Below, piece after piece: positions 1-7,231 of a stretch of 21,398 bases of DNA. A program made the position numbers and the translations under genes. The notes beneath the pieces are model-generated. The model was not told where the DNA came from. It saw only the letters and a list, made by a program, of their open reading frames with translations, and did no database searches. How positions within the stretch are numbered: position 1 is the stretch's first letter; the number at the start of each line of letters is the position of its first letter. This DNA comes from Coptodactyla brooksi (Eukaryota > Arthropoda > Insecta > Coleoptera > Scarabaeidae). The DNA lies in contig JAWQRM010000573.1 in the NCBI GenBank assembly GCA_033557675.1, positions 1 to 21,398 on the forward strand, read 5' to 3'.

Positions 1-620
1 TAATTCATTTCTAACATTGTTAATTTTAACGCTTGTAATATTTCATAAACTTTCTTTCAATGCATCGACAATCCTCTGCAAAATGATTTTGCATTACGAA
101 ATCTAATTCGTAATCCAAGCATTAAGAGAAATCAGAGAACCACTATTGTCTTTCTAAATGATTAAAGTAATCGTCCAAATGGGAGTCTGTGTCAGTATCA
201 ATATCGTCATCACCAATATGCACAATAATTTCAGGGTAATTACTTCTGGTTTGCATTTAACCTACGTAACTGTACACCACTGCATGTAGAATACGAATCG
301 TACAACTAATATAGATAAGTTCGTTGTTTTACAGGTAGCATTATTATTGCTCTAACATTATATCTAAGTCCTAGGAAATGTTCATTTACTCTTGTGTAGA
401 TTTTAGCTTCTTGTAGAGTAAGTGTTCGTATCCAAATCATTGATCTAACTATAACTATTTAAATCCCAAATGAAAAATAAGTATGTGTATATAAACTTTT
501 ATTTTTGTACCATCATCTAATCTCATCTAGAGTTTTCAGAGTAGAAAGTAATTCATTTCTAACATTGTTAATTTTAATGCTTGTAACATTTCGTAAACTT
601 ACTTTCAATGCATCGGCAAC
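1..620. repeat. Dispersed repeat segments, copies A and B (Tc1/mariner-like element pieces)
   Basis: Bases 1-131 recur almost unchanged at 1267-1393, and 549-620 is a shorter third copy of the same sequence. Bases 267-345 recur at 1529-1605, and 439-548 recurs in pieces at 1147-1265 and 1614-1631. Read on the minus strand, the 1390-1230 copy gives a short open stretch starting RVADALKVSLRNITSIKI. That looks like an N-terminal helix-turn-helix of a transposase, which would make these repeated pieces the 5' end of the element whose core is at 700-1075. That assignment is inference; the repetition is seen directly. No host gene is visible here. Confidence 0.7.
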
Positions 621-699
621 TTAATCTTAAAACTTCCTGGTCGTGTTCTTGCAAAAGTTGATCAATAGGTTTTCCGTGTAATGATATCATGTTTCGAAG

Positions 700-1075
700 T
701 TCTGAACATGGCATCATTAAGTTAAGACAGTTGAAACATATGCAACATTATTTTGCTGTTCCAATTCAAAGCTGTTGTATGAAGGATTGTCCATGACAAC
801 TAAACTAGGTTCATCTGAATTTAATATTCATTTGTCATCTATCCATTTGATGAATATATCTGCATTCATATCTTCATGATAATCAAATAATTTAGACTTC
901 ACTCTATACTCTAAACTTGTATTTTGTACAAAACTACCACTGTGCCCAGCATAAAGTGTAATAAAACGTTTTTCATCATATCCGCAAGGTTTACGAATGC
1001 TGTTAACATCATTTTATTTTCTTTCGAGAAAAACTAGGTCTCATTCATAAATATAGGAGTACGAGGAAATGTAGA
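700..1075 (-). pseudogene. Decayed IS630/Tc1-mariner-superfamily (DDE_3-type) transposase core
   Basis: The minus strand from about 1000 down to 700 reads YDEKRFITLYAGHSGSF, then DYHEDMNADIFIKWIDDK, an in-frame stop, and PSLVVMDNPSYNS. This is the order seen in insect DDE_3 transposases, with VMDN holding the second catalytic aspartate. Upstream at about 1055-1035 a shifted frame reads IFMNET followed by a stop, where the family has an IFMDET-like motif. The first catalytic Asp is therefore Asn and the next residue is a stop. At least one frameshift and several stops show the copy is dead. Family placement rests on motif recall, not a search. Confidence 0.72.
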
Positions 1076-1146
1076 ATCTTAATTCTACTGTCGGTTATAC
1101 TATTTTAGGTATCTCCAATAACACTCTTCGGTTATCATCCTTCTTA

Positions 1147-1640
1147 AATTTAAATCCCAAATGAAAAATAAGCTTGCGTATATAAACTTTTATTTTTGTA
1201 CCATCATCTAAATCATGAGTTTTTGACTTCTCTTTCATTATCTAGAGTTTTCAGAGTAGAAAGTAATTCATTTCTAACATTGTTAATTTTAATGCTTGTA
1301 ATATTTCGTAAACTTACTTTCAATGCATCGGCAACCCTCTGCAAAATGATTTACGCATTACGAAATCTAGTTCGTAATCCAAGCATTAAGAGAACCTAAA
1401 CCAAGTTTAAGAAAAACTGTGCTGCGAATTTGTAATGCTCTAAATATTTCCAAGTGGGATAGGCAGATAGTATAATTCAAATGGAAACACGAAAATTAAC
1501 AAAAACTGAGATAATAAAAACTAAAACATAACTGTACACCACTGCATGTAGAATACGAAACGTATAACTAGTGTAGATAAGTTCTTTGTTTTACAGGTAT
1601 TATTATTATCCAAATCATTGATCTAACTATAGACTGTTTC
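1147..1640. repeat. Dispersed repeat segment, copy C
   Basis: This repeats the material of 1-620 in a different order: 1147-1265 matches 460-548, 1267-1393 matches 1-131, 1529-1605 matches 267-345, and 1614-1631 matches 439-460. It ends directly against the 3' splice site of the phosphorylase kinase exon at 1643, so the element occupies the adjoining intron. The gap from 1394 to 1528 is A/T-rich and shows nothing recognisable. Confidence 0.65.
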
Positions 1641-1642
1641 AG

Positions 1643-2184
1643 TGCCAAGGCATAGACATTGCAGGAAACGTACTGCCGCAAAGTTTGACACAAGAGATGA
1701 CATCTGGCGAACTAAAATTCGCTCTAGCCGTGGAAACGGTCTTGAATTCAATACCACAACCAGAGTACAGACAGTTGGTCGTCGAAACGTTGATGGTACT
1801 CACTTTGGTTGTTGAATACAATGTTACGACATCTTTGTCCGGAATTATGCAAATAGAACATTTGGTTCATTCAGCTAACGAATTATTTTTGGATGACCAG
1901 GTGACTGTTCTTATTTTCTCTGATCGTTTCCTCAACTGTGACATTTTGCTGGTTAGATGAAATGCGATGGGGATGCGACGCTTTGCTGTGCCAAACCGAA
2001 AGAACTTCGTGAACTTTCTAGAACGGGTGGTTTACTTTGCGGAGGTGCAGCGTACATTTGCCAACACTTCTACGATAGCGCTCCGAGCGGCTGCTATGGC
2101 ACCATGACATATATTACTAAAGCGTTAATAGCAAATTTGGATTGCGTACCAAAACATGGTGAATTAGATTGTTCCATAAGTTAA
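1643..2184 (+). CDS. Phosphorylase b kinase regulatory subunit alpha, last two exons (partial gene)
   Basis: The alpha subunit is a large scaffold of the (alpha-beta-gamma-delta)4 kinase that activates glycogen phosphorylase; only its C-terminal end lies here. Exon 1 is 1643-1900 (86 codons, after a TTTCAG acceptor). It begins CQGIDIAGNVLPQSLTQEM and contains SGELKFALAVE and IPQPEYRQLVVETLMVL, both hallmarks of the PHKA C-terminal region. A 56-bp GT-AG intron (1901-1956, phase 0) follows. Exon 2 is 1957-2184 (75 codons plus stop) and contains GLLCGGAAYICQHFYDSAPS and GTMTYITKA. The protein ends CSIS, a CAAX-type prenylation motif; vertebrate alpha subunits also end in a farnesylated CAAX box. 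The frame is intact across both exons. Upstream exons lie outside the window or beyond the repeats to the left. Confidence 0.93.
1901..1956 (+). other. 56-bp intron of the phosphorylase kinase alpha gene
   Basis: The donor follows a GACCAG exon end and reads GTGACT. The acceptor is GGTTAG before ATGAAATGC. The intron is phase 0, and removing it joins LFLDDQ to MKCDGDATLCC in frame. A stop appears soon after the intron if the upstream frame is read through, which supports splicing. Confidence 0.88.
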
Positions 2185-2225
2185 GGTTCTCTCGTTACGT
2201 TCCAATTGTAAATGAAAACAATATC

Positions 2226-2257
2226 AATAAACTAGTATAACTTCTTAATGTTTTATT
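2226..2257. terminator. Paired poly(A) signals of two convergent genes
   Basis: A plus-strand AATAAA at 2226-2231 lies 42 bases after the phosphorylase kinase stop codon. A minus-strand AATAAA (plus TTTATT, 2252-2257) lies about 150 bases after the stop of the convergent small gene. With cleavage normally 10-30 bases beyond each signal, the two mature 3' ends would overlap or abut. The hexamers are seen directly; their use is inferred. The remaining 2258-2408 is the minus gene's 3' UTR and holds nothing else I recognise. Confidence 0.6.
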
Positions 2258-2408
2258 TAAATTTATACAAGTGTACTAAAGAAAATGAGTGATAAACTTT
2301 TAGGTTTCATGCTTTTTACCAAACGGATTCATTCGTTGGATCCAAGAAGTTGATTGTCTGAAAGTGAATCGGTCAGCGACGATTGCGTAATGAGAAAAAG
2401 TCTTCATC

Positions 2409-3075
2409 TTACGTTATCTCCGCTTCGTTTGAACCTTCATCCAATTTAGCGGCATTTAGTTTTTCTATCAATTGAGCTCTATAAATGTGTTTTAATGGCA
2501 CAGGCATTTTAGTCGAGTCCATAGATTGCTTTAGTTTTTTACACGCCTGATCGAAGGAATATCCATACCATTCTATTTCCTCAGGTGTATACTACAAAGT
2601 GAACTAATGAAAAACCAAAACATACATGTAGCATAACCGTTTCTTTAAGTACCGCTGATAAGTATTGATTATAATGCTCTAATATTTCACTTTGCTTCGT
2701 GGGATTGTTTGAATAAGTGGGGCAACCGTTTGACAACTCTTGCAGAATCTTACGTTTTAAACTGAGGGACAAAAGTGATTTCAAATCACAAGCTGGCGTC
2801 TAAAAAAAAATTACAAAACGATATTAGCAAAATTTGAACAGTATTGTAGAAGTTACACCACTTTTGAAACAAAGAAAGCTATGCATTTATTGTATTATTC
2901 CAATTAACATTTTTGTATAAATTGAAATCTCTTTCAAAATTAAATAAATTTATAATAATTGGTAATATTGGATATCGTAAAAACTTTCTTCAAACTTTGC
3001 TATTAGTAATTTGTCTATTATTTCTTAAACCTGTACATTTGACACAGTTTTCAGTTGAAAGAGAAAGTTTCTCAT
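2409..3075 (-). CDS. Unrecognised small protein, three exons, predicted 129 residues
   Basis: I do not recognise this gene. Exon 2 (2799-2638, 54 codons, after a long T-tract and TAG) contains LSLKRKILQELSNG and SEILEHYNQYLSAVLKE. A 46-bp GT-AG intron (2637-2592) leads to exon 3 (2591-2409), which begins YTPEEIEWYGYSFDQACKKL, contains PLKHIYRAQLIEKLNAAKL, and ends with TAA at 2411-2409. Both junctions are phase 0. A plausible first exon is 3075-3031: ATG, 15 codons reading MRNFLFQLKTVSNVQ, then a GT donor, also phase 0, giving a 231-bp intron. The protein is mostly charged helix with no clear membrane segment. The balanced composition and three consistent splice phases argue for a real gene. 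Exon 1 is the least certain part. Confidence 0.6.
2592..2637 (-). other. 46-bp intron of the unrecognised small gene
   Basis: The minus-strand donor GTTATG follows GAAACG, and the acceptor TTTGTAG precedes TATACACCTGAGG. The intron is A/T-rich and phase 0. It is near the lower size limit for insect introns and shorter than the 56-bp intron of the neighbouring gene. Confidence 0.65.
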
Positions 3076-3334
3076 CTATAAGTCAAAAATCTAGCAAAAT
3101 TAACAAGGTAATACAATAAATTTATTATATTTTACAAATTATTTCAATTATACATTGAATTATAATGCAATGACCCGCAACTACCCACAAACAAGAAAGA
3201 ATTCTAATATAATCGCACCTTTTATTAAATAAGGAAATAAATTGACTTCTGAGCAAGAATAATTCTCTAAAAGGTGGGGAGACCACGACATAGTTTAGGT
3301 GATAAAAGCACCTGTCATGAAAGCTTGAAGCGCT

Positions 3335-3707
3335 AAATCGATAATATAATGGAAGGAAATAACACTCTTCTGGCTGTTTGATAATGTTGTATTTTGCTTA
3401 ACTAGTTTCGATCTGTTATGGTCATCTTCAGAAGCATTTATTCACAACTATAAATTATAAAATATAAGATATAGTAATAGTGTTTAGTAACGGTTAATTT
3501 ATTTAAATAATTATGTATTTTATTATGAAAAGTAAACTTACATTTTTTGTAGTGTTGCAGAATTTAGATTGTGTTAATTGTGTAGGTACTTGAAATATCT
3601 GTGGCTTGTTATTTAAAATCTAAAAGTGTGGCTTGTTATTTAATTTATTTTCACAATTACGTTAGTAGCAGGAAGAGTATTATTCCCTCCCATTATATTG
3701 TCGATTT
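3335..3707. mobile_element. MITE-like element with about 37-bp imperfect terminal inverted repeats
   Basis: The left end (3335-3371, AAATCGATAATATAATGG...) is repeated in reverse complement at the right end (3670-3707, ...CCATTATATTGTCGATTT) with about five mismatches. The 373-bp element has no coding capacity. Inside the left arm (about 3400-3436) the minus strand reads CTGAAGATG, a stem, then GATCGAAACTAG. This is the same box architecture as the dispersed repeat described elsewhere in the window. No clear target-site duplication could be read, so the superfamily is unassigned. Confidence 0.65.
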
Positions 3708-3946
3708 CATATACCTGGCTATAAAACGGGGGTACAATGAACCTATTTGAAGCTCAAATAGATCTATTTTCTAAGTAATTAGTATTCTATGTTTAAAACT
3801 TGCTAATTCTTTTCACTTTTGGACTATAGGATGCTCGTATAAGCATCAAAAAAGTCTTTTTTTCAATTTGTTTCATTCACTATGCAAATGCAACATAAGG
3901 TACGCCACTTGTTAGCCACGTTCTTGGGAATTTAATCGCTGCGGAC

Positions 3947-4032
3947 TAAAGTTAAGCAATTGTTACCACTTAACCAAATCAGGAAACTAATTGCTTGAGG
4001 CACGTTTCGCTGACCACATCAGTATCATTCTG
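3947..4032 (-). repeat. Dispersed GCGAAACGTGC repeat, copy 1
   Basis: On the minus strand this reads a degenerate CTGATG box, GGTCAGCGAAACGTGC, then CTCAAGCAATTAG and GGTTAAGTGGTAACAATTGC. It aligns with copies at 4300-4408, 6051-6159, 15116-15232, 16600-16703 and 16711-16773. A partial copy in the opposite orientation follows at 4091-4130, making an inverted pair. Confidence 0.7.
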
Positions 4033-4090
4033 AGCGACGAAAGGTATCTTGTCTCTGGTAGCTCCCAATGATGCTAACATGGTTAAATTT

Positions 4091-4130
4091 TGTGGTTTGG
4101 TAAAGTGGTAACAATTGCCTAACTTTGCTA
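4091..4130 (+). repeat. Dispersed GCGAAACGTGC repeat, copy 2 (3' half only)
   Basis: GGTTTGGTAAAGTGG, TAACAATTGCC and TAACTTTGCTACGAA match the second half of the repeat, in inverted orientation to copy 1. The left boundary of the duplicated 1-kb block (about 4099) falls inside this copy. Confidence 0.6.
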
Positions 4131-4299
4131 CGAAACCAAAGCAAATTTTACAATTTCTATCAATTACGTCGCAAAGTAATGCATCGAGTATTCAACACAT
4201 GAAAACATAAGTACAGAAAGTGCCATTACTACACCAAAACCATCAGCAGAAGCGACAAATATATAACTTAAATTTGTCAAGTATTTGGTTTCGTTGTTT

Positions 4300-4408
4300 C
4301 TGATGATGCTCACATGGTCGGAAAAATCTGTGTCAAGCAAAAAATTTTTTTGATTTTGGTATAGTGGTGGTATAGTTCTAACTTTGTTACTAAGCCAAAG
4401 GTTCCAAA
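4300..4408 (+). repeat. Dispersed GCGAAACGTGC repeat, copy 3 (diverged)
   Basis: It begins CTGATGATGC, continues with a decayed GGTCGGAAAAAT in place of GGTCAGCGAAACG, then GTGTCAAGCA. It ends TTTGTTACTAAGCCAAAGG and TTCCAAA, which matches the far end of the copies at 15116 and 16600. Confidence 0.6.
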
Positions 4409-4499
4409 ATGTACAACTCTATGAGCACAGAAGTTTGAAGACGCTGGTTTGACAATAACCAAACCTCAGATGGGGTAACCAACATCATCAAGAAGCAAG

Positions 4500-5079
4500 G
4501 AAAATGGAGAGCTTGCGCCAGTCAGTTTGCGAGACTCCTCATCACTCCGTTTACAAAAGGGCAACTGTCTTAAAAGTTCCCTACATAGCATTTTCATCCT
4601 TCAACAATATTTTGTTCTCAGATGAAGCACATTTTCACTTTACTGACCATGTACATGAACAAAATAAGATTGTTTGGGCCGCAATGTCCTCCAAGGAATA
4701 AACAGCTTGTACTTGTTGAAGAAGAAGTCGGGCAGTAACTGTTAATTCGGAGTGACATATGAAAATGATTAACAACTTTTTCAAACCAGCATTCCAAGAT
4801 TTTGTTGATTTTAATCGATACACGCGTTTCTAGCAGGATGAAGCAACATCTCACACATCTAACATGTCCTTACCAGTTGTTTGTGAAATTTTCCCTGAAA
4901 AATTGATATTCAGAGGAGATGACAGAAATTGGCCTGCACTTAATCCCAATTTGACACTTGGGACTATGTGCCAAGTATTTGCCTATTTAAGGCAGTTCTG
5001 CCTTAAATCAAAGATATGTAGTAACAATCCTTCCTCTTTGGCCCAATTAATCCAGACATGCCCACTGTACTATAGATAG
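4500..5079 (+). pseudogene. Decayed Tc1/mariner-superfamily transposase, copy 1
   Basis: Shifting plus-strand frames give the family's landmarks in order. ESLRQSVCETPHHSVYKRA (about 4505-4560) is N-terminal. NILFSDEAHFHFTDHV (about 4608-4655) contains the first catalytic Asp. VTVNSERYMKMINNFF and a QDEATSHTS motif (about 4835-4860, usually QDGATAHT) contain the second. FPEKLIFRGDDRNWPALNPN (about 4890-4945) follows; the family has SPD where this reads NPN, so the third acidic residue is missing. Several stops and frameshifts, plus a 58-bp deletion before the SDEAHF motif relative to copy 2, make it non-functional. Confidence 0.78.
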
Positions 5080-5470
5080 AACTGTAACAGATCGAAACTT
5101 GTTTAAACTATAATGGTACTTCATGCGTATATTTACGTATGTCAGACAGTATTGAACTTAGAAAGGGTGCAGATGTATAAAGAAGTTATTGAGTGTTTTT
5201 TGAACTGACAGTGATTTTTAGAAGTTTGATAAAATTTAAACATGGAAGATTATGGTGTTCACTTTGCTACATAAGTGATTTTCTCAAGATACATGTAACA
5301 TAATTTATTTTCAATTAGTGGAACTAAAAGCTGAATATATGTTGTTTTATTAATAATTTATACTTGGTTTGAAAATTTTTAATATTATGATTATTTTTTA
5401 TGTTACTTTTCAGTGTACTATAAATAGTACAGTGGGTATATATGCATCTATGATTTTTTTCATAATTTTA

Positions 5471-5835
5471 GGGGCTTTTCTCTGAATGAAGCTTTGGCAA
5501 TGATAGAAGACGATAAGAAATTTCTCAGTACTGTAAATTCCTTAACAAGCAATCCACCGGGAAATTTAGGATTCAGGTAATGAAGATTTTGTAAATATAA
5601 ATAACTTATCAGGATCTCTGCTACAAGTTCCGGTTGAAGTAAATACGTATAAAAATGCAATTTTCCAACAAAAAGCTGATGCCTTTTCTTGGAAACAAAC
5701 AATATCAGCTGAGGACTATTCACCTGAGGATAATATACTCTTATCTCTTTTACTAAAACAAGACCAGAATAAGGCGAAAATAGTAGCAAGTAAATCTGAT
5801 AAGAAAAGTGCTAAAAAAAGAAGCATTATCACTGG
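5471..5835 (+). pseudogene. piggyBac-like transposase, N-terminal fragment
   Basis: The plus strand reads GFSLNEALAMIEDDKKFLST, then TSNPPGNLGF. After a one-base frame change near 5576 it continues NEDFVNINNLSGSLLQVPV, EDYSPEDNILLSLLLKQD and KKSAKKRSIITGWMKTC. The acidic, low-complexity layout ending in 'NINNLSG..LL..PVEV' resembles the N-terminal region of insect piggyBac-derived transposases. The fragment stops exactly where duplicated block copy 2 begins (about 5849). The region just left of it (5107-5470) is A/T-rich and shows nothing I recognise. Confidence 0.5.
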
Positions 5836-6050
5836 GTGGATGAAGACTTGTAAAGTGGTAACAACTATCTAACTTTGCTACGAAACCAAAGCAAATTTTA
5901 CAATTTCTATCAATTACGTCACATAAGTAATGCATTGAGTACTCAACACATGAAAACATAAGTACAGAAAGTGCCATCATTACACCAAAACCATCAGCAG
6001 AAGCGACAAATATATAACTTAAATTTGTTAAGTATTTGTTTTTGTCGTTT

Positions 6051-6159
6051 CTGACGATGATCACATGGTTGGAAAAATGTGTGTCAAGCAAATAAACTTT
6101 TTGGTTTTGGTATAGTAGTGGCATTGTTTTAACTTTGTTACTACGCCAAAGGTTCCAAA
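6051..6159 (+). repeat. Dispersed GCGAAACGTGC repeat, copy 4 (within duplicated block)
   Basis: It is the counterpart of the copy at 4300-4408: CTGACGATGATC, then GTGTCAAGCA, and TACGCCAAAGGTTCCAAA at the end. Confidence 0.6.
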
Positions 6160-6239
6160 ATGTACAACTCTATGAGTACAGAAGTTTGAAGAGACTGGTT
6201 TGACAATAACCAAACCTCAGATGGGGCGACCAAGATCAT

Positions 6240-6893
6240 GAAGAAGCAAGGAAAATGGAGAGCTTTCGCCAGTCAGTTTGCGAGACTCCTCATCACTCCG
6301 TTTACAAAAGGGCAACTGTCTTAAAAGTTCCCTACATAGCATTTTGTGTCTTCATCCCTTAAAGGCTGAACTTTGAAGGATGAACAGATGATTGATCGAT
6401 TTTCATCCTTCAACAATATTTTGTTCTCAGATGAAGCACATTTTCACTTTACTGACCATGTACATGAACAAAATAAGATTGTTTGGGTCGCAATGTCCTC
6501 CAAGGAATAAAAAGCTTGTACTTGTTTAAGAAACAAAGAAGTCGGGCAGTAACTGTTAATTCGTAGTGACATATGGAAATGATTAACAACTTTTTCAAAC
6601 CGGCATTACAAGATTTTGTTGATTTTAATTGATACACTTGTTTCTAGCAGGATGAAGCAACATCTCACACACCTAACATGTCCTTACACGTTGTTTGTGA
6701 AATTTTCCCTGAAAAATTGATATCCAGACGAGGTGACATAAATTGGCCTGCACTTAGTCCCAATTTGACACTTGGGAGTATGTGCCAAGTATCTGCCTAT
6801 TTAAGGCAGTACTGCCTTAAATCAAAGATATGTAGTAACAATCCTTCCTCTTTGGCCCAATTAACCCAGACATGCCCAATGTACTATAGATAG
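6240..6893 (+). pseudogene. Decayed Tc1/mariner-superfamily transposase, copy 2
   Basis: This is the paralogue of 4500-5079, with the same landmarks: NILFSDEAHFHFTDHV (about 6412-6460), then FPEKLISRRGDINWPALSPN (about 6705-6760). In this copy the last motif is SPN, still lacking the usual acidic residue of SPD. It keeps the 58 bp before SDEAHF that copy 1 has lost, including an IDRF reading. Stops and frameshifts are numerous. Confidence 0.78.
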
Positions 6894-6935
6894 AACAGTA
6901 TCAGGTCGAAACTTGTTTAACCCTTCGTTAGTCGC

Positions 6936-6957
6936 GTGGGCTACGATTGTAGCCCAC
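6936..6957. repeat. Subterminal palindrome 1 of the complete piggyBac
   Basis: GTGGGCTAC-GATT-GTAGCCCAC has perfect 9-bp arms and overlaps the inner end of the left terminal repeat. It shares its core with palindromes at 7107-7124 and 9350-9367. Such subterminal motifs in piggyBac-family elements can bind the transposase; that role is inferred here. Confidence 0.8.
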
Positions 6958-7106
6958 CGGTGTTCAAATCGCGATACTTTAACCAAATTTAGGCGTGCGC
7001 ATTTGCACCTCTCAGTAGCTGTGCGGATTGCATCTTTCTATTCGATCAGTAGGTTATAGCTGTTAGATGTGATTACTTGTGTAAATATTGTAGTTCAATG
7101 TTGGCT

Positions 7107-7134
7107 GGGCTACGATTGTAGCCCGCGCGATTAA
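7107..7134. repeat. Subterminal palindrome 2 with GCGCGATTAA extension
   Basis: GGGCTAC-GATT-GTAGCCC (7107-7124) is followed by GCGCGATTAA. The same composite occurs at 9350-9377, so the two composites are direct rather than inverted repeats. Confidence 0.8.
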
Positions 7135-7231
7135 CGGCGTTCCATATTATCTAAGTGAAATTTCGACTAAGTTTTTTATATTATCCAGGTAATAATTATT
7201 GCATGCCTAATAGTTTATAATTTGCTATAGT

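Larger units (their letters stand above)
4099..5106 (+). repeat. About 1-kb duplicated block, copy 1 (unoccupied site)
   Basis: From TAAAGTGGTAACAA at 4101 the sequence runs nearly parallel to 5851 onward, through to AGATCGAAACTTGTTTAA at 5089-5106. The block holds one dispersed repeat copy (4300-4408) and one decayed transposase (4500-5079). Copy 1 lacks 58 bp that copy 2 has near 6345-6402. Its terminal TTAA at 5103-5106 corresponds to the TTAA that carries the complete piggyBac in copy 2. Confidence 0.85.
5849..6920 (+). repeat. About 1-kb duplicated block, copy 2 (carries piggyBac at its right end)
   Basis: This is a direct repeat of 4099-5106 with scattered substitutions and a 58-bp extra segment at about 6345-6402. 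The block ends in AGGTCGAAACTTGTTTAA, and the final TTAA (6917-6920) is the target duplication of the piggyBac element. Beyond that element, AAATGG and a diverged continuation resume at 9416. Confidence 0.85.

Noticed and set aside
2913..3119. Plus-strand frame of 68 codons with a hydrophobic segment and a GT donor-like end
   Set aside because: It has no ATG start (opens with TTG), lies opposite the proposed first exon of the minus-strand gene, and finds no downstream partner exon.
5471..5640. Apparent exons with AG and GT borders (TTTTAG-GGGC, TTCAG-GTAATG, ATCAG-GATC)
   Set aside because: Reading through with a single frameshift gives a continuous piggyBac-like N-terminus, so the GT/AG coincidences are explained by decay rather than splicing.
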